From Pseudomonadales bacterium (GTDB lineage Bacteria; Pseudomonadota; Gammaproteobacteria; Pseudomonadales; Porticoccaceae): a stretch of DNA of 64,000 nucleotides. Below the pieces are notes generated by a model, which worked only from the letters and a program-made list of their open reading frames with translations, was not told the DNA's origin and made no database searches. Positions within the stretch are counted from its first letter, which is position 1. Each line of letters begins with the position of its first letter. Positions 52,921 to 60,532 of the stretch are shown in pieces. The stretch lies in contig JACKOF010000003.1 in NCBI GenBank assembly GCA_024234435.1, positions 242,708 to 306,707 of the forward strand, written 5' to 3'. The position numbers were made by a program, and so were the translations under genes.

Positions 52921-53022
52921 TTACAGGCGCAAAATATCGCGATAGCTACGCATATACACCACCGGCTCCTGGTGGGTGTCGATGCCCATATCGATCGCCT
53001 TAAGTGTGTTAATTTGATCCAT
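52921..53022 (-). pseudogene. 5' remnant of a thymidine-phosphorylase-type gene
   Basis: A 33-residue frame, MDQINTLKAIDMGIDTHQEP then VVYMRSYRDILRL, matches the N-terminus of the thymidine/AMP phosphorylase family (LKAxxMGIDTxQEPVVYMR). The rest of the roughly 500-residue enzyme is missing. It sits between the helical protein and the permease genes. Confidence 0.65.
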
Positions 53023-53096
53023 TACCATTTCCCGAACAAAAAAATTTAGCCATTGTCTTTCTTTCAGTGTCTAGCAGGCTCTCTCCACCCTAATTT

Positions 53097-54449
53097 TTAA
53101 TGGTGACGTTCATGAGCCTGACTTTGGGACACAGCTTGCTTTCGTTTTTCAGATCCAAGGAATAGTTGCTCTCCGATAGCGATTAGCATCATTGTGACAA
53201 CGGCCACACCCAACACAAATGGATCTGAATTCAACTTCACCCAAACGAACCCGCTTAGTGCAAGAAAATCTAATATAATCGCGGTAACGGGGACCCAGCT
53301 TTTGGCTTTAACATCGTCCAACAAGTAGCGCAGAACACCCCAGTGAATGGCGATATCCATCACCAGATAGAATATGATGCCAAGTGCTGCTATACGGGAA
53401 AGATCAAAGAACGCGGTGAGCACAAGTCCAAGAACCACGGTGTACACCAATGTATGCTTCTGAATGCTGCCCGGCATACCGAAATGGCTATGGGGCACCA
53501 ACTTCATTTCCGTTAGCATCGCCAGCATTCTGGAGACCGCAAAAATACTGGCAAGAATCCCTCCCGCCGTCGCCAGCATGGCAATCGCAACGGTGAACCA
53601 CACGCCGTACTCACCGAGTGCAGGTCGAGCGGCCGCAGCCAGGGAATAATCTCGAGTTTGAATAATCTCACTAAGCGAGAGATTGCTGGCCACCGCAAAA
53701 CCAACCAATGTATAGATAACGACACAGGCAGCAATCGAAATAACAATGGCGCGACCAACATTGCGGTGTGGATCGATCACCTCGGAACCACTATTGGTAA
53801 TGGTGGTAAAGCCTTTGAATGCCAGAATCCCCAGCGCTGTGGCGCCGAGGAAATTACTGGCTGAACCGGTCTCGCTTACATGGTCAAAGTCCACTGCCAG
53901 GCTATCAGCTAACCAGATGCCGACGAGACCAAAGATTAGAATTCCACCAATTTTCAGTAGGCCGATAAACCCTGCAACCCCTTGAATCAACCGATTACCC
54001 AACAGGTTCACAATGAACGCCGCCAGAATTAGGGAGACGCCGAGTATAGGAGTCATTTGTCCTGAAGGGTCACCGCCAAATAATTGCATGGTGTAAGAAC
54101 CGAACGTACGCGCTAGAAAACTCTGCGCGATGACCATCGAAAAATACATAAGTAGTGCATTAAACGCAGTGGGCAACCGGTCGCCATAGGCCTTATGCAG
54201 ATACATGCCGATCCCCCCTGCTGATGGGTAGGCATTGGATATTTTGATGTATGAGTAAGCACTGAAACCAACGATGATCGCGGCCGCGAGGAATGCCAAT
54301 GGGAATAATGCACCAGTCATCTCTGCCATTTGCCCGGTTAGCGCAAATATTCCTGCGCCGATCATCACCCCAGTCCCGAGCATCACCGTACCTGACAGAG
54401 TGAGGCTACCTTCGTTGTAATGTGTCGAACGATCGTCTTTTTCCTCCAT
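53097..54449 (-). CDS. APC-superfamily amino acid permease
   Basis: 450 residues with about twelve membrane helices. The APC signature near the start, GTGVMIGAGIFALTGQMAEM, and TTITNSGSEVIDPHRNVGRA are typical of amino acid/cation permeases. Related permeases occur in copper-resistance islands. The substrate is unknown. Its start is adjacent to the stop of a 62-codon frame upstream. Confidence 0.88.
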   Translation of the reverse strand: MEEKDDRSTHYNEGSLTLSGTVMLGTGVMIGAGIFALTGQMAEMTGALFPLAFLAAAIIVGFSAYSYIKISNAYPSAGGIGMYLHKAYGDRLPTAFNALLMYFSMVIAQSFLARTFGSYTMQLFGGDPSGQMTPILGVSLILAAFIVNLLGNRLIQGVAGFIGLLKIGGILIFGLVGIWLADSLAVDFDHVSETGSASNFLGATALGILAFKGFTTITNSGSEVIDPHRNVGRAIVISIAACVVIYTLVGFAVASNLSLSEIIQTRDYSLAAAARPALGEYGVWFTVAIAMLATAGGILASIFAVSRMLAMLTEMKLVPHSHFGMPGSIQKHTLVYTVVLGLVLTAFFDLSRIAALGIIFYLVMDIAIHWGVLRYLLDDVKAKSWVPVTAIILDFLALSGFVWVKLNSDPFVLGVAVVTMMLIAIGEQLFLGSEKRKQAVSQSQAHERHH

Positions 54450-54638
54450 TCATGACCCCTTAATATAATGGTCAGCCCTCTTCCTGGGCATTCGTTGCAA
54501 GGTATACAGGATGCTTAAAACTGCATTTCTCAACAGACTGCTAGTCATATCGACAGGTTCCAACGTCAATTGGCCCCTCACCAGATTAATTTCCGAGACA
54601 CCTAATCGATGTTCTTTGTTGCTCATTTTCTCTTTCAT
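54450..54638 (-). CDS. Possible small protein, unknown
   Basis: A 62-codon frame whose stop touches the start of the permease gene. The product (QLTLEPVDMTSSLLRNAVLS; MPRKRADHYIKGS) matches nothing I know. The ribosome site is weak (an internal ATG at 54626 has AGAGAAA before it). It may be a real coupled leader or just untranslated spacer. Confidence 0.4.
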   Translation of the reverse strand: MKEKMSNKEHRLGVSEINLVRGQLTLEPVDMTSSLLRNAVLSILYTLQRMPRKRADHYIKGS

Positions 54639-54986
54639 CTAATGAGGCGGCATCTTGTTGCAGCAGTGCGCCTCATGTTTAGCGTTATCCCCGATATTCT
54701 CATCGGTCTGCCGTTGCCAACTCAGCCTGGTTCGGGGCCACCAGCTGTCTTTTATTGCCGCACCATGCTTTTCGACAATGGCGATCATTTCATCGATATT
54801 GTGATGAGAAGCGTCGTAGGCGATTTTTAAGGTTTTTCTACGTGCATCGAACTGAACGCTGTCAACACAGGGAAGTTCATCAATTTCCTCAACAATCGCT
54901 TTGGTATTGTTTTCATTGATCCCGCACACGCTCAAGGTATGCTTGGTTAAAAAACCTGGATTGATACCCGATCGATGCTCACTCAT
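54639..54986 (-). CDS. Small protein with an HMA-like fold lacking CxxC
   Basis: 115 residues from ATG 54986 (GGAGGA eight bases upstream). Residues about 18-75 follow the beta-alpha-beta pattern of heavy-metal-associated domains (HTLSVCGINENNTKAIVEEI; CVDSVQFDARRKTLKIAYDA), but the CxxC loop is replaced by VCGINEN. The C-terminus has a second cysteine cluster (HEAHCCNKMPPH). It may be a copper carrier with altered ligands. Confidence 0.65.
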   Translation of the reverse strand: MSEHRSGINPGFLTKHTLSVCGINENNTKAIVEEIDELPCVDSVQFDARRKTLKIAYDASHHNIDEMIAIVEKHGAAIKDSWWPRTRLSWQRQTDENIGDNAKHEAHCCNKMPPH

Positions 54987-55027
54987 AGTGTTTTTCCTCC
55001 AATCGACAGGTTGAGTAAGCAACCCAT

Positions 55028-55471
55028 CTATTTTTTGTGTTTGTGGACAGGTGTTTTTTGGGATTCAGACTCATGATCCATCATTTGCCCCATCATCATC
55101 TGCATCATGCCCATTCGTTCTTCCATCATGTCCATGCGCTTTATCATATCCATGTCGTCCATTTTTGATGACTCACCTACTGTCATTTCCATTCCCATGC
55201 CATCACCCATTAATCGCATACCCTTCTGCATGACTCGCATATGTTCCTGCATCAGTTGCTGGCGTTTTTCCGGATCGGTTTCGGCTTTGATTTTTCCCAT
55301 CATGTCGTGCATCTTTTGCATGTGCTCATGCATAGCCATCATTTGCTCATGGCCCATCATCATTCCGCCCATCGGCTGATCTTTACTGTCGCCATGTTCG
55401 TGCCCTTTTTCCGCAAAGACGGGCGAAGAAATCGCGGCGGCTATTACCAAAGTGGAGATTAGTTTTTTCAT
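55028..55471 (-). CDS. Met-rich periplasmic protein
   Basis: 147 residues from ATG 55471: signal peptide (MKKLISTLVIAAAISSPVFA), then a Met/His-rich helical body (MGGMMMGHEQMMAMHEHMQK; ETDPEKRQQLMQEHMRVMQK). It is related to the protein at 10026-10553. The Met pairs suggest Cu(I)/Ag(I) binding. GAGGG precedes the start by about seven bases. Confidence 0.72.
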   Translation of the reverse strand: MKKLISTLVIAAAISSPVFAEKGHEHGDSKDQPMGGMMMGHEQMMAMHEHMQKMHDMMGKIKAETDPEKRQQLMQEHMRVMQKGMRLMGDGMGMEMTVGESSKMDDMDMIKRMDMMEERMGMMQMMMGQMMDHESESQKTPVHKHKK

Positions 55472-55484
55472 CGGAGTACCCTCA

Positions 55485-56135
55485 TCAGTTGGAAACAGTT
55501 TTATCGACGTTAAATTTCGGAATCCATGCCGGCGTGACTTCCATATAGCGGCGATAGTCATCACCGAATTCCTTCAATGCCATGCGCTCCTCACGCTTAG
55601 CGAGTCGCACGTAAACCACTACCAGAACCGGAAACATAATCACGGTAAGGATCGTCGGCCACTGCAACAGAAATCCAAACATGATCAGGATAAATGCGAT
55701 GTACTGCGGGTGGCGGCAACGGGCATACCAGCCGGTAGTCGCTAGCGAACGGGTCTGCTGCGCCTTGTGCAGAACACTCCACGCCGAGGCCAGTAAAAAG
55801 AAACCCAAAATGATCAGGACATTACTGGCGATATGCAGCGGATCAAAATGAGGGTTGCCTTCAAAACCGAAAAGGGTATGCAGAAGATGGCCGTTTTCGT
55901 GGGACAGAAAATCGATACCAGGATATTTTTCCGCCAACCAGCCGGAGAGAAAATAAATGGTTAATGGAAAGCCATACATCTCGGTAAATAGGGCAATAAT
56001 AAACGCCGAGAAAGCGCCAAAGCTTCGCCAGTCAGTTTTGGTTTGCGGCTTGGTAAAGCTGAAGGCAAAGAAAATAAATATCGCCGAATTAAGTATCACC
56101 AGCGTCCAGAGGCCGTAAGCAGATTCACCGTGCAT
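55485..56135 (-). CDS. Isoprenylcysteine-methyltransferase-like (ICMT/PEMT) membrane protein
   Basis: 216 residues from ATG 56135 (AGGAG upstream) with about five membrane helices. The C-terminal motif GWYARCRHPQYIAFILIMFG and KREERMALKEFGDDYRRYME are the SAM-binding signature of the ICMT/PEMT superfamily. Such genes are frequent in copper islands, with unknown substrate. Prokaryotes generally lack prenylated proteins, so a lipid or small substrate is more likely. Confidence 0.82.
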   Translation of the reverse strand: MHGESAYGLWTLVILNSAIFIFFAFSFTKPQTKTDWRSFGAFSAFIIALFTEMYGFPLTIYFLSGWLAEKYPGIDFLSHENGHLLHTLFGFEGNPHFDPLHIASNVLIILGFFLLASAWSVLHKAQQTRSLATTGWYARCRHPQYIAFILIMFGFLLQWPTILTVIMFPVLVVVYVRLAKREERMALKEFGDDYRRYMEVTPAWIPKFNVDKTVSN

Positions 56136-56160
56136 GCTTCTTCTCCTGTAATCTATTGGG

Positions 56161-56445
56161 TTAATGGTGATGACGGTTTTCGTTTTCCCGACGGCCTTCC
56201 TCCAGCCCCCGCTGATAGGCATCCTGCTCGGACTCGCCTTCATGCTGATCATGGCTACCATGACCACCGTGTCCGCCGTGCATAAACAGATGCATAAAGG
56301 GGCAGGCAAGGAAAATCAGGAACGGCAGAAATTGCCAGACGTGTTGCCGGTGCTCGACGAGCAGAAAATAGGTGACCGCGCCAATGAGTCCCAGTGCCGC
56401 CAGTCCTTTGGGTGTTAACCAGAATGATGTTTTTTGAGTCGCCAT
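56161..56445 (-). CDS. DUF2933 small membrane protein
   Basis: 94 residues from ATG 56445 (GAGGTG upstream): two hydrophobic segments (FWLTPKGLAALGLIGAVTYF; VWQFLPFLIFLACPFMHLFM) and a His-rich tail (HGGHGGHGSHDQHEGE). The pattern fits DUF2933. The His-rich tail is likely to bind metal. It is part of the minus-strand copper run. Confidence 0.78.
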   Translation of the reverse strand: MATQKTSFWLTPKGLAALGLIGAVTYFLLVEHRQHVWQFLPFLIFLACPFMHLFMHGGHGGHGSHDQHEGESEQDAYQRGLEEGRRENENRHHH

Positions 56446-56453
56446 GTCACACC

Positions 56454-56624
56454 TCACCTGTGTAATTGAAAATCGTTGTCTGTTGCGCCGCGTTTATCGT
56501 GTATCCACAGACGCCCACGAACTAGATGCAAGGTAAAATCCTTCACCCCATGTCGAATCAAAGTTTCTTCCACGTTTTTCAGGCGAAACTCGTCAAAAAT
56601 GGCCGTGACTTTGTTGATGTTCAT
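56454..56624 (-). CDS. P-II-like small protein, apparently truncated
   Basis: 56 residues from ATG 56624. The start, MNINKVTAIFDEFRLKNVEE, then TLIRHGVKDFTLHLVRGR, resembles the first half of PII-like regulators, which usually run to about 100-110 residues. Here the second half (T-loop end and C-terminal strands) is replaced by a short tail. It may be a stable mini-domain or a decayed gene. It follows the cupredoxin gene by 11 bp. Confidence 0.55.
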   Translation of the reverse strand: MNINKVTAIFDEFRLKNVEETLIRHGVKDFTLHLVRGRLWIHDKRGATDNDFQLHR

Positions 56625-56635
56625 TGGCCGCCTGC

Positions 56636-56989
56636 TTATTGCACCGTGATTTGTCCACGGTACATCTGCATCTGACAATGAAACGCATACTCGCCGGATG
56701 ACATTGCTGGCAGCTGAATGGTCTTCAGTTTATTCAACGGTAAGGTGTCGCTGATTTGCAGTTCGGGGATCAATAAAGTTTCAGAACAGGGCGATTGATC
56801 TCTGCGCATAAATTTGATTTCTACCGGTTCTCCAGACGGCACTTTAATGCGCGAAGGCGAATAGGTACCGTTTTCCACAGTAATCACCAGATCGTTTTCA
56901 CCCAGCTCGGCTTCTTTCGGCTTGTAGAGCCAGAACCACCACACAATCAGTGCAATTAGCGCTAAACCCGCAATATTAATAATCATCAT
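56636..56989 (-). CDS. Membrane-anchored cupredoxin
   Basis: 117 residues with an N-terminal membrane anchor (INIAGLALIALIVWWFWLYK) and a cupredoxin fold (LVITVENGTYSPSRIKVPSG; EYAFHCQMQMYRGQITVQ). Likely copper ligands lie in SPCSETLL and the C-terminal HCQMQM. It is 27 bp downstream of the CopA ATPase gene and may receive Cu(I) exported by it. Confidence 0.8.
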   Translation of the reverse strand: MMIINIAGLALIALIVWWFWLYKPKEAELGENDLVITVENGTYSPSRIKVPSGEPVEIKFMRRDQSPCSETLLIPELQISDTLPLNKLKTIQLPAMSSGEYAFHCQMQMYRGQITVQ

Positions 56990-57016
56990 CGCAACGCCCT
57001 CTTCCCGTCATTCTCA

Positions 57017-59341
57017 TTAGTGCTCCTGCGCTTTAAAGAAGCGCAGCCTATTAGCATTGGTTACAACTGTCAGCGATGAAAACGCCATCGCCGCACCGGC
57101 AATCACCGGACTTAACAGCAAACCGAAAAATGGATACAACACCCCGGCTGCAAAAGGCACGCCGGCGACATTGTAAATAAAGGCGCCAAATAGATTTTGT
57201 TTGATATTTCGCAACGTAGCCTTGCTGACGGCAATGGCATCCGCCAGGCCATGTAACGAACCCCGCATCAGTGTTATGTCGGCACTCTCAATGGCCACAT
57301 CCGTACCGGTGCCGATAGCAAAACCGACATTGGCGATAGCCAGGGCCGGCGCATCGTTAATACCGTCACCCGTCATGCCCACCACTTCGCCTTCCATTTG
57401 CAGCTTCTGCACTTTTTTGGATTTTTCTTCCGGCAGTACTTCAGCAAAGAATTCCTTGATACCGGCTTTTTCCGCTACCGCTTTGGCTGTGGCGCGGTTG
57501 TCGCCGGTGAGCATCACCACCCGAATACCGTTATGTTGCAAACGCTTGATGGCCGCTATGGAGTCTTCCTTAATCGGATCGGCCACAGCGATAATCGCTG
57601 CAAGTTGATTATCAATAGCGAAATACATCGGTGTTTTAGCCTCGGCGGCCAACGCCTGGGCCTTTTCGACAAAATCACCGAGCTCAATGGTGCGCTCGCG
57701 CATGAGCTTTTCATTGCCGAATAACAGTGTTTTTCCGTCCACCTCCGCCTGCACACCGTGGCCGGCAATGGCGTTAAAATTGGACACCTTGCCCATTTCG
57801 ATCCCTCTTTCCTGAGCACTTTCAACAATAGCCATGGCCAACGGATGCTCAGAGCCGGATTCAAGCGTTGCTGCCAATCGCAACACCGCCTGCTCATCAT
57901 ACTCACCCGCCACCAGTACATCGGTGACCTTCGGTGCACCCAGGGTAATGGTGCCGGTTTTATCCAGAATCATCGCCGTTATCTTCGACGCGGTTTGCAG
58001 GGCTTCTCCGTTGCGAATCAGCACGCCCGCCTCTGCGGCCTTACCCACACCCACCATCACCGACATCGGCGTGGCCAGCCCCAGCGCACAGGGACAGGCG
58101 ATAATCAATACAGTCGTGGCCGATACTATGGCAAATGCCACCGCCGGTTCCGGTCCAAAATTAAGCCAGGTCAAGGCACTCACCACAGCAATAATCATCA
58201 CCACCGGTACAAAATATGCCGAGATGACATCAGCCAAACGACCAATCGGCGGCTTGGAGTTTTGTGCGCGCTTGACCATATTGATGATTTGCGCCAGCGC
58301 CGTGTCTTTACCAACGCGGGTAGCTTTAAACAGAATTGAGCCGGATTTATTGATGGTGCCCGCCGCTACGGTATTCCCAGTGGCTTTTTCAACCGGCATC
58401 GGCTCGCCGGTGAGCATGGATTCGTCAATCGCCGTATGCCCTTCAACCACTTCACCATCGACGGGAATTTTTTCACCTGGGCGCACGCGGACCACATCGT
58501 TCAGTAGAACCTGTTCGATAGCGATATCCAGTTCTTTGTCATCGCGAATAACCCGCGCCGTTTTCGCCTGCAATCCAATCAGGCGCTTAATAGCCTCAGA
58601 GGTACGACCGCGGGCTTTCAATTCCAGGGCAAGACCGAGATCGATTAAACCAATAATCATCGCGGTCGCCTCGAAATAAACATGGCGCGCCATTTCCGGC
58701 ACCAAGTGAGGAACAAACACCACCACCATCGAATACACCCACGCCGTACCTGTGCCTAAAGCAATCAAGGTATCCATATTGGCCGAGTGATTTTTAAAGG
58801 ATTGCCAGGCACCGACATAAAAGTGTTTGCCAGAGAACACCATCACCGCAAGTGTCAGTAATCCAACAGCCAACCAGGCAATGCGCCCACCAGTGCTTGT
58901 TACCGTCATTTCGCCGACTACGATGCTGTAAATCATCAGCGGCACGCCCAGACTGAGGGCGATGGTCATTTCCCGCATCAGTCGTTTGTAGTAAGCCCAA
59001 TCAGCTTTTTCTTTTTCCTCCAATGCATCGTCTTCATTGTCAGCAAGGCTGATTTTGGCGTTATAACCGGCGCCCTCAACGGCTTTTATCAATTGCTCGG
59101 CAGGCGCCGAACCGAACACGCTAACGGTTCGCTGAGCGAAATTCATTTCCGCGTTTTCCACACCCGGTATCGCTTTTAGGGCGGATTCGATTTTTCCCAC
59201 ACAGCTGGCACAACCAGCGCCTTCGATCATCAATTCCTGGCTTACTGCGCTGCCGCCATGAACATGATGGTGGTGATGCTGGCCAGTTTCCGTACCTTCA
59301 TGACAGGATGGATTGCCAGATTCCGTGTTTGTTGAACTCAT
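57017..59341 (-). CDS. copA: Cu(I)-exporting P1B-type ATPase
   Basis: About 774 residues. His-rich N-terminus (HHHHHVHGG), one HMA domain with GCASCVGK, eight membrane helices, the ion site CPC in IIACPCALGLATP, phosphorylation loop LDKTGTITLG, SEHPLA in the nucleotide domain and TGDGINDAPALA. It exports Cu(I) from the cytoplasm with ATP. AGGAG lies 7 bp from ATG 59341 but only 2 bp from the ATG at 59347, so the inner start is preferred. A CopZ-like gene precedes it. Confidence 0.95.
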   Translation of the reverse strand: MSSTNTESGNPSCHEGTETGQHHHHHVHGGSAVSQELMIEGAGCASCVGKIESALKAIPGVENAEMNFAQRTVSVFGSAPAEQLIKAVEGAGYNAKISLADNEDDALEEKEKADWAYYKRLMREMTIALSLGVPLMIYSIVVGEMTVTSTGGRIAWLAVGLLTLAVMVFSGKHFYVGAWQSFKNHSANMDTLIALGTGTAWVYSMVVVFVPHLVPEMARHVYFEATAMIIGLIDLGLALELKARGRTSEAIKRLIGLQAKTARVIRDDKELDIAIEQVLLNDVVRVRPGEKIPVDGEVVEGHTAIDESMLTGEPMPVEKATGNTVAAGTINKSGSILFKATRVGKDTALAQIINMVKRAQNSKPPIGRLADVISAYFVPVVMIIAVVSALTWLNFGPEPAVAFAIVSATTVLIIACPCALGLATPMSVMVGVGKAAEAGVLIRNGEALQTASKITAMILDKTGTITLGAPKVTDVLVAGEYDEQAVLRLAATLESGSEHPLAMAIVESAQERGIEMGKVSNFNAIAGHGVQAEVDGKTLLFGNEKLMRERTIELGDFVEKAQALAAEAKTPMYFAIDNQLAAIIAVADPIKEDSIAAIKRLQHNGIRVVMLTGDNRATAKAVAEKAGIKEFFAEVLPEEKSKKVQKLQMEGEVVGMTGDGINDAPALAIANVGFAIGTGTDVAIESADITLMRGSLHGLADAIAVSKATLRNIKQNLFGAFIYNVAGVPFAAGVLYPFFGLLLSPVIAGAAMAFSSLTVVTNANRLRFFKAQEH

Positions 59342-59370
59342 ATCCATACTCCTGGTTTACTTGACAGCAA

Positions 59371-59691
59371 CTAGCGAATGAGCGTTGCGGGAAAACCCAC
59401 ACGATCCAACGCATCGGTAAGGTTTTTTGGTTCAACCACACCAATGACTGAAGCGACGCCCGTTGCCAGGTCCATCGACACTTCGCTAACCCCTGCAACG
59501 GATTTCAACGTCTGCTCGATACTTTTCACGCAACCACCGCAGGTGGCACCCTGAACCTGTAAACGATGAAGAGGAAGAGACGTATCGCTAACGCTGCGGA
59601 TATCTCGGGCTTCAGCAGAAACGGATGATTTGCCGGCGCAGCAACAACCACCTCGGTGTTGACCCGCACTTGGCGTTTTGTGTGTATTCAT
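59371..59691 (-). CDS. CopZ-like HMA copper chaperone with extended N-terminus
   Basis: 106 residues. The C-terminal 65 form an HMA domain with the metal loop ATCGGCVKSIEQTL. The N-terminal 40 carry a Cys triplet (GGCCCAGKSS) not found in ordinary CopZ. The start overlaps the end of the MerR regulator by 4 bp, and the copper ATPase follows. It probably hands Cu(I) to the ATPase. Confidence 0.85.
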   Translation of the reverse strand: MNTHKTPSAGQHRGGCCCAGKSSVSAEARDIRSVSDTSLPLHRLQVQGATCGGCVKSIEQTLKSVAGVSEVSMDLATGVASVIGVVEPKNLTDALDRVGFPATLIR

Positions 59692-60104
59692 AACCTATCC
59701 TCCGCAGTGAATTCTTCGATCAGATGACAAAGCATATGGCCCGTTGGCGCCTTATCCGGCTTTTGACTCCACTCCAACACAGCCTGTTGCATGCGATCCC
59801 GCAATTTCAACGTTTCCCTAAGCTGTCGCTCGGTTTCATGCAGGCGCTGATCAATCAAGCGGCGCACCGTTGGGCAAGGAGACTTTTTCTTGTCCGCATG
59901 GGCGAGAATCTCCTGAATATCCTCTACCGAAAATCCCAACTGTCGGGCACTCAGCACGAACCGTAAGCGATTAACATCTTTATCACTGTATTCCCGGTAA
60001 CCATTGGCCTTGCTTTTTGTGGGATTCAAAATCTTGATCCGGGTATAAAACCGCACCGTGTCTGCTGTAACCCCCAATAGCCTGGCAACCTCAATTACCT
60101 TCAT
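59688..60104 (-). CDS. MerR-family metal regulator
   Basis: 138 residues: winged helix MKVIEVARLLGVTADTVRFY, then GYREYSDKDVNRLRFVLSARQL and a dimerisation helix. Candidate ligands are C77 (PCPTVRRLI) and a C-terminal cysteine in HMLCHLIEEF; the spacing differs from both CueR and ZntR. GAGGAGGGC precedes ATG 60104. As the first gene ahead of copZ and copA it probably controls them in response to copper. Confidence 0.82.
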   Translation of the reverse strand: MKVIEVARLLGVTADTVRFYTRIKILNPTKSKANGYREYSDKDVNRLRFVLSARQLGFSVEDIQEILAHADKKKSPCPTVRRLIDQRLHETERQLRETLKLRDRMQQAVLEWSQKPDKAPTGHMLCHLIEEFTAEDRL

Positions 60105-60532
60105 ACCGCCCTCCTCTCGATCAGGTCTAGGTAGTTAGGCACCATCCTAAACACCACTCGGGTTTTGGATCTTGATCTGAGTCAATCACCAGTCTTAAAC
60201 CTTGGTGATACACCCAGCTTTTTCACCGAGCGTTGGTGGAGGTTATACACCTGCGTCCATGACACAGGTCAAGCCATTTTGTCTCGGGCATACCGGCTTA
60301 TGCCTACAAGGATCAAGTAGTACAGCACTTAGTCCGGCCAGGCATTTCCACTGGCAATTCCCTTCACCCCGATATTTCCCCGATATTGACAATTTCGATC
60401 GAAACTGCCCCGTTGACCATGCTAAGGCCGTGATCCTGACGCCCGGATGACGTTAGAATTACATTTAGGTAATGCTTATGTAATCTTCCCGGATAGAATG
60501 AAAACCGCGTCGAAGGAAGTCCGGCAGCGGCT
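60105..60532. other. 428-bp intergenic region with regulatory-looking repeats, no gene
   Basis: Between the MerR gene and cusA. It holds a TTAGG-N6-CCTAA dyad (60135-60150) close to the merR start, a pair of near-repeats GGTGATACACC (60204-60214) and GGTTATACACC (60241-60251), and an ATTACAT/ATGTAAT inverted repeat (60458-60484) downstream of cusA. None could be assigned to a regulator. No convincing open frame was seen. Confidence 0.5.

Noticed and set aside
57960..57990. DKTGTI instead of DKTGTL in the copper ATPase
   Set aside because: This Ile variant is a tolerated change in P1B ATPases; all catalytic residues are present.
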